64,000 nucleotides of DNA from Dyadobacter linearis (lineage in GTDB: Bacteria > Bacteroidota > Bacteroidia > Cytophagales > Spirosomataceae): contig NZ_CAJRAU010000002.1 of NCBI RefSeq assembly GCF_907165045.1, positions 982,609 to 1,046,608 of the forward strand, read 5' to 3'. Made by a program: the position numbers and the translations under genes. Below, one piece after another: positions 1 to 8,931 of this stretch; the first letter of the stretch is position 1; each line of letters opens with the position of its first letter. The notes below the pieces were generated by a model. It saw only the letters and a program-made list of their open reading frames with translations. It was not told where the DNA came from and did no database searches.

Positions 1-502
1 TCGTCTGTCCGTTCAGAAACATAAAATAAGCCAGGAAAAGGATCATCAATAAATTCCCCAACATCATAGCTGAGCTATTAAGGACACCGGGAATGAAGCC
101 TCCCGCTTTTTTACCAATATTGGATGTAGCCTCTTTGGTAAGCAAATCCTGACCGGTCCATTCTCTCAATTGTTTTGAAACCGCGTCGATTGCGTGATTG
201 ATCTGGTCCGGATCTTTCAGGATCATTTCGACCTTTGAAAAGATCATTTGCAGTGAAACATATATTGGCGCAACAATACAGGCCATGAACAATACCATGA
301 ATAACAGCGCGGTCAGGCTTTTATTCCAATTCTTTTTCTGAGTAAGTATGACGTAGTATTTCCTGCAAAGAATGTAAAGTGTCAGTGCACCAAGAAAGCC
401 GGGGAAGAATACATAAAGCTGATGAAAAATAGTTATAGCAAAAGCAATTACTACAATCAGGAAGAATACTTGTCGGAGGCGAAAATTGAAATCTGTTTGC
501 AT
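1..502 (-). CDS. AI-2E family transporter, N-terminal part (runs off the window)
   Basis: The frame opens with ATG at 502 and stays open to the left edge, so only about the first 167 residues are visible. The protein starts MQTDFNFRLRQVFFLIVVIA. It has two hydrophobic stretches near the N-terminus, another around residues 70-90, a hydrophilic loop with a TGQDLL segment, and a further membrane segment near the cut (MMLGNLLMILFLAYFMF). This order of paired N-terminal helices, amphipathic loop and later helices is that of the AI-2E/PerM permease family, whose members export small molecules or exchange sodium and protons. The substrate cannot be told here. It lies downstream of the molybdenum enzyme operon on the same strand but is separated from it by a hairpin, so it is probably a separate unit. 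Confidence 0.8.
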   Translation of the reverse strand, partial: MQTDFNFRLRQVFFLIVVIAFAITIFHQLYVFFPGFLGALTLYILCRKYYVILTQKKNWNKSLTALLFMVLFMACIVAPIYVSLQMIFSKVEMILKDPDQINHAIDAVSKQLREWTGQDLLTKEATSNIGKKAGGFIPGVLNSSAMMLGNLLMILFLAYFMFLNGQT

Positions 503-608
503 AGACGGTAAATTATCAGATGAATTGCAGCTAACGCCTCACCCTATACCCACTGCCATTCGATTTACAAATATTATTCGAAAAATAACAAGAACGCAGG
601 AAATGTAA

Positions 609-650
609 CTGAGAAGTTAGCGACCATTGTTGGTTCGCAAAACTTCTCAG
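609..650 (-). terminator. Hairpin after the aldehyde oxidoreductase operon
   Basis: A 10-bp perfect stem (CTGAGAAGTT at 609-618 with AACTTCTCAG at 641-650) continues inward with GCGA/TCGC. Outer flanks at about 598-610 and 655-670 also pair imperfectly. It lies just past the stop at 684 and before the transporter start at 502. There is no clean T-run, so termination is inferred from position and structure. Confidence 0.5.
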
Positions 651-683
651 CTATCCTCAGTTTTACATTAATTCAACCCTTTT

Positions 684-2924
684 TTACAACAGCATATCGA
701 AATGAATTGGTAGTTGATTAATGCGTTTGCCGGTCGCATTAAAAATCGCGTTGGTAATCGCCGGGGGCATTCCCACGATACCAATCTCCCCTACCCCTTT
801 GGTTCCCAGCTCATTCACTACTGTATCTTTTTCGTCCACAAAAATGACGTCCAGCTCGTGAATATCCGCGTGAACGGGAATATGGTATTCAGACAAATTC
901 TGGTTCATATATTTCCCCAATCCATCATCCTGGATCGTTTCTTCGCGCAACGCTTTACTGATACCCCAGATCATGCCGCCGAGAATCTGGCTGCGGGCTG
1001 TTTTAGGATTGATGATTTTGCCCGCTGCGACAGCAGTCACAGCCCTGGTCACATTAATGACTCCCAGCTCTTCGTCCACTTCTACCTCCACAAATACAGC
1101 GCTGTGCGCCGCCCGGGAGTACTTTTTCAGCTTCAATATAGACGGAACTGAAAACTTCGAAAGCTTGACCGGCTTGTTGTCATTAGCGGCTATAATTTCC
1201 TGGAATGAAACCGATCGGGAGCGATCATTTGTAATGAAAACTCTCCCGCCTTCAAAGCTTACATCTTTCAGATCCGCGCCGTCGAATACGCCGCCTTTCA
1301 TCTTTTTAGCAATGGAAAATAACTTCTTGCGCATTGCCGCGCCGACTGCCTTTACCGCAGAGCCTACCGTAGAAACAGTAAATGAACCTCCCTGAATAGG
1401 CGCAAAAGGCTTTTTACTATCTCCATAAGCAAACTCTACATCCTCCACAGGCAAGCCCAGCTCGTCGGCCGCGATCTGCGTCATGACGGTCAAAGTACCC
1501 GTTCCAATATCGGTTACGGCGCTATTAATCTTCAATTTCCCGTCGCCCGTCAGGATCGCCTCGGCTTTGGCCGGCAGCTGATTTGCCTCCCAGATCCCCG
1601 TGGCCATACCATAACCCACCAGCTTATTTCCGCGCCGCATGCTGCGCGGCTCGGGATTGCGCTTGTCCCAGCCAAACTTTTCAGCACCCTGTAAATAGCA
1701 TTCACGCAGCTCTTTACTACTGTAAGGGCGGTTCAGGCTCACATCAATTTCAGTATAATTGGTTAAGCGAAGCTGTAAAGGATCAATTTTGGATTTATGG
1801 GCCAGCTCATCGATCGTACTTTCAATCGCGTGCATACCAGTTACACCGCCAGGGGCGCGCATATCAAGCGGGCTGTAAACGTCCAGTTCCACGAGCTTAT
1901 ATTGCATTAAAGTATTGGCAGCCGGATATAACATGTGCGACCAGTTTACCACCACCTCGGTGTAATCTTCAAACCGCGAGGTTTCCCCTATTGCCAGGTG
2001 ATTCAATGCCGTTATAATACCATTGTTATCCGCACTGAAACGCGTGCGCTGAACGGTAGGCGGCCGGTGCCCGAAGGTAAACATCTGATGCCGGTCCAGC
2101 GTCACAAGAACCGATCTCTCCAACTTCAATGCCGCCATAACTGACAGAAACAGCTGATATTGCGGTCGCAGTGCCGAGCCAAAAGCGCCGCCAACGTACG
2201 GAGAAATCACACGCACGTTCTTGAATTTCAACCCAAATATATTAGCCACATACATTTGACTATTAATAGTCCCCTGCGTTTTGTCATAAATCGTGAGCTT
2301 TCCTTTTCCTTCGTAAACGGTGGTCGTTGCGAAGAGTTCGAGCGGGTTGTGGTGCTCGGTTCCGTGAAAAAACTCGGCGCTTACCTGATTGGGTGATGCA
2401 TTGAATGCTTTTTCAAAATTACCTTTCGGCTTCGGCGGAAGCGGTTTCAGCATAGTCGCCATACCTATTTTCGGCGAGCGGGCAAGATGCTGCTGGCTGC
2501 GCAGATCGGTGTCGAATGCTTCTTCTTCGTATTCAATATCCATCAGCGTGGCCGCATAACGTGCCAGCTCAAACGTTTCAGCCACGACCAGCCCGATCGG
2601 CTGTCCGTTATACAGAATATCGGCGTCCTGCAATGGTCGGAAGGGCGAACCCGGAGGAGCGTCCATATCGGCATATTGCAAATCGAACCAGGCAAGCGAC
2701 GGGCGGTTTTCGTGGGTAAAAACTTCCAGCACGCCCGGCAGCGCTTTTGCGCGGGAGGTATCAAAACTGATGATCTTTCCCTTGGTGATCGTGCTATTGA
2801 TCACATAACCGTAAAGCAACCCCGGCACACTGTAATCGCCTGCATATCTGGCCGTACCAGTCACTTTCAAATGACCTTCCAGCCGGCTGACCGGCTGGCC
2901 TATTTGTGATTTATATGGTTCCAT
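684..2924 (-). CDS. paoC: Xanthine dehydrogenase-family molybdopterin-binding subunit (PaoC-like)
   Basis: The 746-residue protein is the catalytic, molybdenum cofactor-binding subunit of a three-subunit aldehyde or xanthine oxidoreductase. It opens with the a/b hammerhead domain (GTARYAGD near residue 23). It carries the cofactor-binding segments GGAFGSALRPQ near 250, RAPGGVTGMHAIESTIDELA near 360 and GTGTLTVMTQIAADELG near 470. The conserved base is a glutamate in GVGEIGIVGMP at about residue 713. Length and the presence of separate FeS and FAD subunits upstream (15-bp gap) match the periplasmic PaoABC type, which oxidises aldehydes in E. coli. The substrate here is not shown. No XdhC/PaoD-type cofactor insertion factor is present in the window. 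Confidence 0.9.
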   Translation of the reverse strand: MEPYKSQIGQPVSRLEGHLKVTGTARYAGDYSVPGLLYGYVINSTITKGKIISFDTSRAKALPGVLEVFTHENRPSLAWFDLQYADMDAPPGSPFRPLQDADILYNGQPIGLVVAETFELARYAATLMDIEYEEEAFDTDLRSQQHLARSPKIGMATMLKPLPPKPKGNFEKAFNASPNQVSAEFFHGTEHHNPLELFATTTVYEGKGKLTIYDKTQGTINSQMYVANIFGLKFKNVRVISPYVGGAFGSALRPQYQLFLSVMAALKLERSVLVTLDRHQMFTFGHRPPTVQRTRFSADNNGIITALNHLAIGETSRFEDYTEVVVNWSHMLYPAANTLMQYKLVELDVYSPLDMRAPGGVTGMHAIESTIDELAHKSKIDPLQLRLTNYTEIDVSLNRPYSSKELRECYLQGAEKFGWDKRNPEPRSMRRGNKLVGYGMATGIWEANQLPAKAEAILTGDGKLKINSAVTDIGTGTLTVMTQIAADELGLPVEDVEFAYGDSKKPFAPIQGGSFTVSTVGSAVKAVGAAMRKKLFSIAKKMKGGVFDGADLKDVSFEGGRVFITNDRSRSVSFQEIIAANDNKPVKLSKFSVPSILKLKKYSRAAHSAVFVEVEVDEELGVINVTRAVTAVAAGKIINPKTARSQILGGMIWGISKALREETIQDDGLGKYMNQNLSEYHIPVHADIHELDVIFVDEKDTVVNELGTKGVGEIGIVGMPPAITNAIFNATGKRINQLPIHFDMLL

Positions 2925-2939
2925 AATGTTGATGAAGTG

Positions 2940-3959
2940 TTAAACAGAAGGCTGTGCACCAGGCAATTGCGATTCGGGATCGAGTGCCATCATACAGTTA
3001 CGAACGATCGCTCTTTTCGCCAGTTCTATTTTAAAAGCATTGTGCGGAAAGCCTACGGCACCTCTTAATATAATCTCGGCCGCCTGACCGAAACTCGCCG
3101 CGTCAGCAGTTTTGCCTGCAAGGAATTCCTCCGCCTCCCGCACGCGCCAGGGCTTGTGCGCAACGCCGCCCAATGCAATGCGCGCCTCCCGGATCACATT
3201 ACCGTCCAATTCAAGCCCGGTGGCAACAGAGACAAGTGCGAAAGCGTAGGAATTGCGATCACGCAATTTGAGATAAGAATAATTCTTTGAAAAACCGTTG
3301 GCAGGGAGCTCGATGCCGGTGATGATCTCGCCCGGCAGCAGCGTGTTGTCGATCTCTGGCGTATCTCCGGGCAACCGGTGGAAATCGGCAAATGGAATAC
3401 TTCGGCTACCAGTTGGGCCTTCCACATGTACAGTAGCATCCAAAGCCGCCAACCCTACGCACATATCCGAAGGGAAAACCGCAATGCAACTCTCGCTTGT
3501 ACCCAAAATGGCCATAATCCGGTTGTACCCTGGTATTGCTGAACAACCCGAACCAGGCTCGCGCTTGTTGCACGGCACATTGGCATCGTAGAAGTAATAG
3601 CAGCGTGTACGTTGGAGCAGATTCCCTCCATTCGTCGCCATATTGCGGATTTGTGCAGAAGCCCCGGCAAGTATTGCTTTCGAAAGCAGCGGGTAACGCT
3701 CTTCCACGATCGGATGCCAGGCGGTGTCTGCATTGGTAACAAAAGCGCCGAGCAGAAGTCCGCCCTCCGGTGTTTCGTAAATTTCGTGGTGACCGTCGAC
3801 TCTGTTTAGGTCAACAAGCGAATCCGGGCGCGTGAGATCATATTTCATCAGATCGACCAGATTGGTCCCGCCGGCCAGGTAGCTGCTGTTGCCGCCTGAG
3901 TTATTTTGAGCAAGTGCATCCTCGATACTCTCCGCTCTTTTGTAGGTGAAATTATTCAT
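2940..3959 (-). CDS. paoB: FAD-binding subunit of aldehyde oxidoreductase, with extra 4Fe-4S site (PaoB-like)
   Basis: The start is taken at ATG 3959, giving 339 residues beginning MNNFTYKRAE. An earlier in-frame ATG at 3995 would add an unlikely leader inside the upstream gene. The FAD-binding loop AGGTNLVDLMK is at 29-39 and ATNGGNLLQRTRC at 108-120, as in CO dehydrogenase M-subunit type flavoproteins. Cysteines at 120, 130, 139 and 158 lie in an insertion matching the [4Fe-4S] insertion of PaoB, which ordinary xanthine dehydrogenases lack. The gene overlaps the FeS subunit by 8 bp, so translation is likely coupled. The subunit would relay electrons between FeS clusters and FAD. Confidence 0.9.
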   Translation of the reverse strand: MNNFTYKRAESIEDALAQNNSGGNSSYLAGGTNLVDLMKYDLTRPDSLVDLNRVDGHHEIYETPEGGLLLGAFVTNADTAWHPIVEERYPLLSKAILAGASAQIRNMATNGGNLLQRTRCYYFYDANVPCNKREPGSGCSAIPGYNRIMAILGTSESCIAVFPSDMCVGLAALDATVHVEGPTGSRSIPFADFHRLPGDTPEIDNTLLPGEIITGIELPANGFSKNYSYLKLRDRNSYAFALVSVATGLELDGNVIREARIALGGVAHKPWRVREAEEFLAGKTADAASFGQAAEIILRGAVGFPHNAFKIELAKRAIVRNCMMALDPESQLPGAQPSV

Positions 3960-4461
3960 GGACCGACTGGTTTTGAACTTCCATGATCGCGTCAATGATA
4001 TTGGTGTTGGCCCCGCAGCGACATAGGTTGCCGCTCATCAGCTCTTTCACCTCGGCCCGTGTTTTGGCCTTTCCCTCCTTCATCATACCAATCGCGCTGC
4101 ATATCTGGCCGGGCGTACAATACCCGCATTGAAATGCATCGTGTTCGATAAATGCTTTTTGGAGTGGGTGAAGATCGCCTTCCGGGGCAATTCCTTCAAT
4201 GGTAGTAATTTCAGATCCGTCTTTGGAAACTGCCAGGCTCAGGCAGCTCAGTACACGTTTTCCGTCACAGATCACGGTACAGGCGCCGCATTGTCCGTGG
4301 TCGCAGCCTTTTTTCGTGCCGGTTAGCCCGGAATAATCGCGCAGTGCGTCCAGGAGGCTCACCCATGGTAGCAGGTTGAGTTGAAGAGGAGTTCCGTTGA
4401 CCACGAGGTTTACCGGTTGGCTCGCCTTTAAAGTAGTAGGTTCGGTTAATTCTGTTAGCAT
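3952..4461 (-). CDS. paoA: 2Fe-2S subunit of aldehyde oxidoreductase (PaoA-like)
   Basis: The 169-residue protein has the two [2Fe-2S] domains of the xanthine oxidase family. The plant-ferredoxin type has C53, C58, C61 and C73 (CDHGQCGAC...C). The helical type has C112, C115, C147 and C149 (CGYC...CRC). It transfers electrons from the molybdenum centre to the FAD subunit. E. coli PaoA carries an N-terminal Tat signal. This protein starts MLTELTEPTTLKASQPVNL with no twin arginine or hydrophobic stretch and no upstream in-frame extension that supplies one. The complex therefore looks cytoplasmic unless another subunit is exported, and no such signal is seen. It is the first gene of the operon. 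Confidence 0.9.
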   Translation of the reverse strand: MLTELTEPTTLKASQPVNLVVNGTPLQLNLLPWVSLLDALRDYSGLTGTKKGCDHGQCGACTVICDGKRVLSCLSLAVSKDGSEITTIEGIAPEGDLHPLQKAFIEHDAFQCGYCTPGQICSAIGMMKEGKAKTRAEVKELMSGNLCRCGANTNIIDAIMEVQNQSVHE

Positions 4462-4520
4462 GGTGATGAAGTAAATTGATACTTGCGCATGCAGACATAA
4501 GAACTATGCCACTTTAACAA

Positions 4521-4550
4521 AAAAGGAGTTTCGTTTCCGAAACTCCTTTT
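4521..4550 (-). terminator. Strong intrinsic terminator
   Basis: A 13-bp perfect stem (4521-4533 AAAAGGAGTTTCG with 4538-4550) has a 4-base loop and, read on the minus strand, is followed by a T-run. It sits 2 bp after the stop of the 4553-5029 gene and separates it from the aldehyde oxidoreductase operon downstream. Confidence 0.85.
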
Positions 4551-4552
4551 GC

Positions 4553-5029
4553 TTATCCTTCTATCACATCTTTTTTGGGCTTCCGTCCCCGCGGCTTGCC
4601 GGTGTATTCCGGCTTCGGCTCGGAGCTTCCGAGTGCGAGTTCGTAGCCTACTACGCCTTCTTCATAATTAAAAAGAGTGATCTCAAATGTGTATTTCGTT
4701 TTTTCAAAATCCACTCCGCCTTTTCTCAAAATTACGTCAAGTGGAATTGAGAATCCGCGGCCGCTTTTGGTCATTGCGAAAGTGCCTTCGGTGTCAGAAC
4801 TTGGAATTAAATAAAGATATTTCAAGTTTCTCTTTCCTTCCTGGGTTCCAATTTTAAAACGGCTGGTGAGCGGCTCGATATCCAGCTCTTCCAGCGTTTT
4901 TGGAGGCAGTACCAATTTACCTGTACCGGAAATATAGCCCGTAGGTTTGTTCTCCGCCTTTGCTTTTTTCGTTACCTGAACATTCTCTTCGGGAGAAAAG
5001 AACTTGATAGTGTTTGCTTTCATCTTCAA
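4553..5029 (-). CDS. Conserved hypothetical protein with basic RGRKPKK tail
   Basis: The predicted protein is 158 residues with no signal peptide or membrane segment. It alternates charged and beta-like stretches and ends in a basic tail, GKPRGRKPKKD, that resembles an AT-hook core (PRGRK). I do not recognise the main fold. The body contains GYISGTGKLVLPP and FKIGTQEGKRNLKYLYLIP, in the style of small Bacteroidetes proteins of unknown role. The start could also be the second methionine (two codons later). It has its own terminator and about 200 bp of AT-rich sequence upstream, so it is probably monocistronic. A DNA-binding role is only a guess from the tail. Confidence 0.7.
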   Translation of the reverse strand: MKMKANTIKFFSPEENVQVTKKAKAENKPTGYISGTGKLVLPPKTLEELDIEPLTSRFKIGTQEGKRNLKYLYLIPSSDTEGTFAMTKSGRGFSIPLDVILRKGGVDFEKTKYTFEITLFNYEEGVVGYELALGSSEPKPEYTGKPRGRKPKKDVIEG

Positions 5030-5229
5030 ATTATGGGTTACTTTTTTGATTGTATAATTACAAAAATAGAAAGGATATCGTCTTATTAAAATCTTTCGCA
5101 GAATTTCTACAAAATGCGGTTGATAGATATACTTGTATATACTAATTAAATTAAAAATCTATTTAAATATGACATTCATTTACTGTACAACCGGGCTCAT
5201 TTTTTTACCGGTATTAAATGTTATTTAAT

Positions 5230-5694
5230 TCACGAACCTGACTGCAATATCAATTCAAGTTCGTCGAGAAAAGCTGCCTGTTTCTCATTGATTTTCTGCC
5301 TCGCTTCATCAAGCGGGAACCAGCCTGCTTTATCTACTTCGGGAAAAACCTGCTTCCTGCCCGAGCGGGGCGGCCATTCTATTTCGAAAGTATTACTGAC
5401 AATTTGCGAGTGATCAATATCTCCTTCAATCGCCCAGGCTTTTACTTCTTTTCCTCCTTTCTGCCTGATCGCTGTTAAGACCAAAAATTCACCGCTTACT
5501 TCGCTGCCCGTTTCTTCCTGAAATTCCCGCCTTGCAGCCGCGAGCGGATCTTCACCCGCCACATATTCCCCTTTCGGTATTGACCAGCTGCCCAAGTCCT
5601 TTTTAGCGAAGAACGGGCCTCCGGGATGAACCAGTAGCACTTCTGTTTCCGGCGATTTCCGGTACATTAATATCCCTGCACTTTGACTCCCCAT
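5230..5694 (-). CDS. NUDIX hydrolase
   Basis: The 154-residue protein has a complete Nudix box from G42 to about S64: G-x5-E-x7-REFQEETGS. This holds the metal-binding glutamates needed to hydrolyse nucleoside diphosphate-X compounds. The N-terminus (SAGILMYRKSPETEVLLVHP) and the SWSIPKGE segment before the box are typical of small bacterial NUDIX proteins similar to diadenosine polyphosphate or NTP pyrophosphatases. Substrate cannot be read from sequence. It is transcribed divergently from the histidine kinase at 5792, with about 100 bp between them. Confidence 0.9.
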   Translation of the reverse strand: MGSQSAGILMYRKSPETEVLLVHPGGPFFAKKDLGSWSIPKGEYVAGEDPLAAARREFQEETGSEVSGEFLVLTAIRQKGGKEVKAWAIEGDIDHSQIVSNTFEIEWPPRSGRKQVFPEVDKAGWFPLDEARQKINEKQAAFLDELELILQSGS

Positions 5695-5791
5695 TTTATA
5701 TCGCTTTTGTTGAACCGGATTTAATATTACTTGAAGTAAATTATTCAGGTTTATTATTTTTGAATAAATCTCCTACTCGGACCTAAATTTC

Positions 5792-6838
5792 ATGAAACCG
5801 CAGTTTTTTTCCAAATACGAATGGTGGTACCACCTTGCAATGATGCCGGTACTTTTTGCGGTAGGTAACTATTATTTTATTGGCCCCTCGTATTTTACGG
5901 ATTTGAATTCATTTCTGATAGGAACGCTGATCGTTACTATACTTTACTGGATTTCTATTATCACGCTCACGATCATAGTACGCTGGGTGATTGCACGTTA
6001 CCCGCATTTTGATCAGACTGTCCGGCGCCTGTCCGTCATGATCCTGATCGTCGGAAGTGTTACAATGACGCTGGCGGTTTTCGACGTTTGGATTTACAGT
6101 ATTATGCCCGGAATTCAGGTTGCATTTGCCTGGGAAAATATCTGGCCAATTATGATTTTGGGAGGTTTCTTTGACGTTTTCCTGGTAGCAATGCTGGGGC
6201 TGTTTTATTCATTGGAACAATGGAAAAAGAACCAGGCGGAGAGTGAAAAGCTGGAAAGACTCGCATTGCAGCATCAGTTTGATTCACTTAAAGGGCAGGT
6301 AAATCCGCACTTTCTATTTAATAGCCTCAACACCCTTTCATCACTGATTGGCGAAGATCAGGACAAGGCTGAAAACTTTGTAGAAGATCTGGCAAAAATT
6401 TACCGATATACCTTGCAGGCTGCAAAAACGGAGCTCGTAACATTACAAGCAGAAATCGGATTTATGAGAACGTACCATCGCTTGCTGTCAGTCAGGTACG
6501 GCGAAAGTTTGCAATTGCAGCTGCCGGAAAATGTGCCTGCCGATCTGCATATTCCGCCGCTTTCGCTGCAAATTCTGATCGACAATTCGATTAAATACAA
6601 TATAATGTCCGCATTAAAACCGCTCAAAATCAGTATCCATATCTCCCACCACCGGATTAGTGTACAAAATAATATCCAGGCCAAAATACGCCCGATGGGC
6701 ACCAATCAGGGGGGACTAACCGAATTGAAAGCAAAATATGCGCCTGTCAGCGACCGGCAGATCAGTATCGAACAAGATATCAACCACTATGCAGTTTCCC
6801 TTCCCTTACTTACTGCGCCTTACCGCGTGAATGCGTAA
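5792..6838 (+). CDS. LytS-type sensor histidine kinase (first of two)
   Basis: The 348-residue membrane kinase has four hydrophobic segments at about residues 14-32, 41-66, 80-104 and 117-140. These are followed by a short coiled linker and the His_kinase (PF06580-type) domain. The phospho-acceptor is H173 in GQVNPHFLFNSLNTL, and the N-box is LIDNSIKYN near 270. The distal ATP-binding part is short, as usual in this family. It has no extracellular sensor domain, so a membrane-embedded or protein partner signal is likely. It is followed by a paralogue and a LytTR regulator on the same strand, an arrangement that suggests one three-gene signalling unit. Confidence 0.9.
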   Translation: MKPQFFSKYEWWYHLAMMPVLFAVGNYYFIGPSYFTDLNSFLIGTLIVTILYWISIITLTIIVRWVIARYPHFDQTVRRLSVMILIVGSVTMTLAVFDVWIYSIMPGIQVAFAWENIWPIMILGGFFDVFLVAMLGLFYSLEQWKKNQAESEKLERLALQHQFDSLKGQVNPHFLFNSLNTLSSLIGEDQDKAENFVEDLAKIYRYTLQAAKTELVTLQAEIGFMRTYHRLLSVRYGESLQLQLPENVPADLHIPPLSLQILIDNSIKYNIMSALKPLKISIHISHHRISVQNNIQAKIRPMGTNQGGLTELKAKYAPVSDRQISIEQDINHYAVSLPLLTAPYRVNA

Positions 6839-6971
6839 GTTGTGCGGATACAATTCATGCATTCAAAATGACAATTGGCACAGCGCGTATCTATGTATTG
6901 TTTTACTTTCTCCTATTTTTGAAATACGTACAAGTCAGTTTTCCCCCGAACCGGAACCCGGCCAGGCAGCC

Positions 6972-8078
6972 ATGAAAAAATCGCTTTTTGAAAAAATAAC
7001 AGGAGCGTTCAGCTCGCCGAGCCGCTGGTCATTCGTGTTGACCATGCCGGTATTCCTGCTGTTTTTCAATTATCTGATGATCGGCCCGGCTGTATTCGCC
7101 GACTGGAAAACATTTGCCGCCGCTACGCTCCTGAACCTCGCGCTCTTGTCCGTGACTTTTTCGATCCAGCAAAAATTACATGCACGCATCGCAACCCGAT
7201 ATTCCGGTCTGGAACATACTGTTCGGCGGATCTTCATTTTGATCTGCGGCCACGCGCTTCTCTCTGCTATCTTTCTTTCAATTATTGCCGCACTTTACAT
7301 TCAATACCAGCTCTTTGGTTCTACGCTCAAAATCAGCACGATTTTGCTGGTTTACTTTTTTAATCTGGGCGCGATCACCCTGGTAATCGGTATTCAGGAA
7401 TCGTTTTATGCATTCAGCCGCTGGAAACAGCAGGAGATAAATAAAGAGCGGTTGATGAAAGAAAATGTAAACGGGCAACTGGAAAGTTTGAAGGCGCAGA
7501 TCAGTCCGCATTTTTTATTCAATACATTAAATTCACTATCGACACTGATTGCCGAAGATCCTGAAAAAGCCGAACAATTTGTGGACGAAATGGCGCGAGT
7601 TTACCGGTATCTGCTGCAAACAAACCACGCTTCGCTCGACGAGGAAGCATTCGGGCAACTTACTACATTGCAGCGCGAGCTTTCCTTTATAGAATCCTAC
7701 GGGCATTTGCTCAAAACGCGTTATGGCGAAGGAATGAAGCTATATATTCATGTGGAGCCGGATTACCTGAGCTACCGCATTCCGCCCATGACATTGCAGC
7801 TGCTGGTTGAGAATGCGGTGAAGCATAATGTGATCCGTGCGAGTAAGCCGCTGACCATATTCATCCTCAGCACGCAGGAAGGCCAGCTCATGGTCCGAAA
7901 TAATTTGCAGAAAAAGACCTTCACAGCCGGCACCGAAAACCTCGAATCGACCCGCGTTGGACTGACTAATATCATAACCAAATACAAACTTTTGAACACA
8001 TACAAACCCGGTCTGTCCGAGCCGGAGATAGAAAGCAACCACGAATTTTTTACAGTAACCTTGCCATTAATATCCTAA
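6972..8078 (+). CDS. LytS-type sensor histidine kinase (second of two)
   Basis: I take ATG 6972 (MKKSLFEKITGAF) because the sequence before it has no domain character. This gives 368 residues with four membrane segments at about 20-42, 48-64, 85-112 and 120-145. The kinase domain has H180 in AQISPHFLFNTLNSLSTL and the N-box LLVENAVKHN. It is clearly a paralogue of the kinase just upstream: both share GPxxFxDxxxF after the first helix, the HTVRR/QTVRR turn and the same domain order. It lies about 130 bp after the first kinase and 9 bp before the response regulator, so it is likely co-transcribed with the regulator. Confidence 0.9.
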   Translation: MKKSLFEKITGAFSSPSRWSFVLTMPVFLLFFNYLMIGPAVFADWKTFAAATLLNLALLSVTFSIQQKLHARIATRYSGLEHTVRRIFILICGHALLSAIFLSIIAALYIQYQLFGSTLKISTILLVYFFNLGAITLVIGIQESFYAFSRWKQQEINKERLMKENVNGQLESLKAQISPHFLFNTLNSLSTLIAEDPEKAEQFVDEMARVYRYLLQTNHASLDEEAFGQLTTLQRELSFIESYGHLLKTRYGEGMKLYIHVEPDYLSYRIPPMTLQLLVENAVKHNVIRASKPLTIFILSTQEGQLMVRNNLQKKTFTAGTENLESTRVGLTNIITKYKLLNTYKPGLSEPEIESNHEFFTVTLPLIS

Positions 8079-8087
8079 AATCCATCA

Positions 8088-8870
8088 ATGAACGCATTAA
8101 TTGTAGAAGACGAAGATCTATCCGTAAGAAGACTGAGAAAGTTGCTGACCGAAACTGCGCCGCAGCTTTCAATAACCGGTGTGACTGATAGTATTCAGGA
8201 AACAGTGGAGTGGCTTCAAAATAACCGAAAAGCAAACAACCCCGACCCGGATCTGATCTTTTTAGATATAGAATTATCTGATGGTCAAAGCTTTGAGATA
8301 TTCAACCAAACCGACGTAACCAGTACGATCATTTTCACGACTTCCTACGACGAATACGCTTTGCAGGCATTCAGGCTCAATAGTATTGACTATCTGCTCA
8401 AACCCGTGCACCGGGAAGATTTGCAACGGAGTCTTCAAAAATTTGAGAGATTGAAGGCGCAGCCGGAGGTTGATTCGCTTGCGGGTATTAAAAAGTTGCT
8501 GGAAGATTTTCGCCAGACGACGGCTGTGGAATACAGGCAGCGGTTTTTGGTCAAACAAGGACAGAAAATGCTATCGATCGAAGTGGGCGAAATCGCGTAT
8601 TTCTTCACCGACGACCGGTACACCTTTTTCATGACCGACACCAATCAGAAACTGCTCGTGGACTATACCCTCGACGAGTTGTCCGAGGCGCTCGACCCGG
8701 CCCGGTTTTTCAGAATTAACCGGAGTATGATGGTGAGTCACAGGGCAGTTGACAAAATAGACCCATATTTCGGCAACCGGCTTGCGCTCACATTGCGGCC
8801 GGCACATAACAAAGAAGCATTAGTAAGCAGGGAGAAAGTAGGCGACTTTAAGTACTGGATGGGGAAATAG
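8088..8870 (+). CDS. LytTR-family response regulator
   Basis: The 260-residue protein has an N-terminal receiver domain with acidic residues EDED at 7-10, phospho-acceptor D60 in DLIFLDIELSDG and the conserved lysine in YLLKPV near 112. A C-terminal LytTR DNA-binding domain covers about 155-255 (RFLVKQGQKMLSIEVGEIAYF and FRINRSMMVS). Such proteins bind DNA through a beta-rich domain and are activated by the adjacent LytS-type kinases. Here two kinases precede it, so it may integrate two inputs or be served by a heterodimer. Targets are not evident; the dehydrogenase gene at 8932 starts about 60 bp downstream. Confidence 0.93.
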   Translation: MNALIVEDEDLSVRRLRKLLTETAPQLSITGVTDSIQETVEWLQNNRKANNPDPDLIFLDIELSDGQSFEIFNQTDVTSTIIFTTSYDEYALQAFRLNSIDYLLKPVHREDLQRSLQKFERLKAQPEVDSLAGIKKLLEDFRQTTAVEYRQRFLVKQGQKMLSIEVGEIAYFFTDDRYTFFMTDTNQKLLVDYTLDELSEALDPARFFRINRSMMVSHRAVDKIDPYFGNRLALTLRPAHNKEALVSREKVGDFKYWMGK

Positions 8871-8931
8871 GATCGTGTCATTTTTTATCAAAATATTGCT
8901 ATATTTCCAGTATACTCTTTTATACTGGAAT

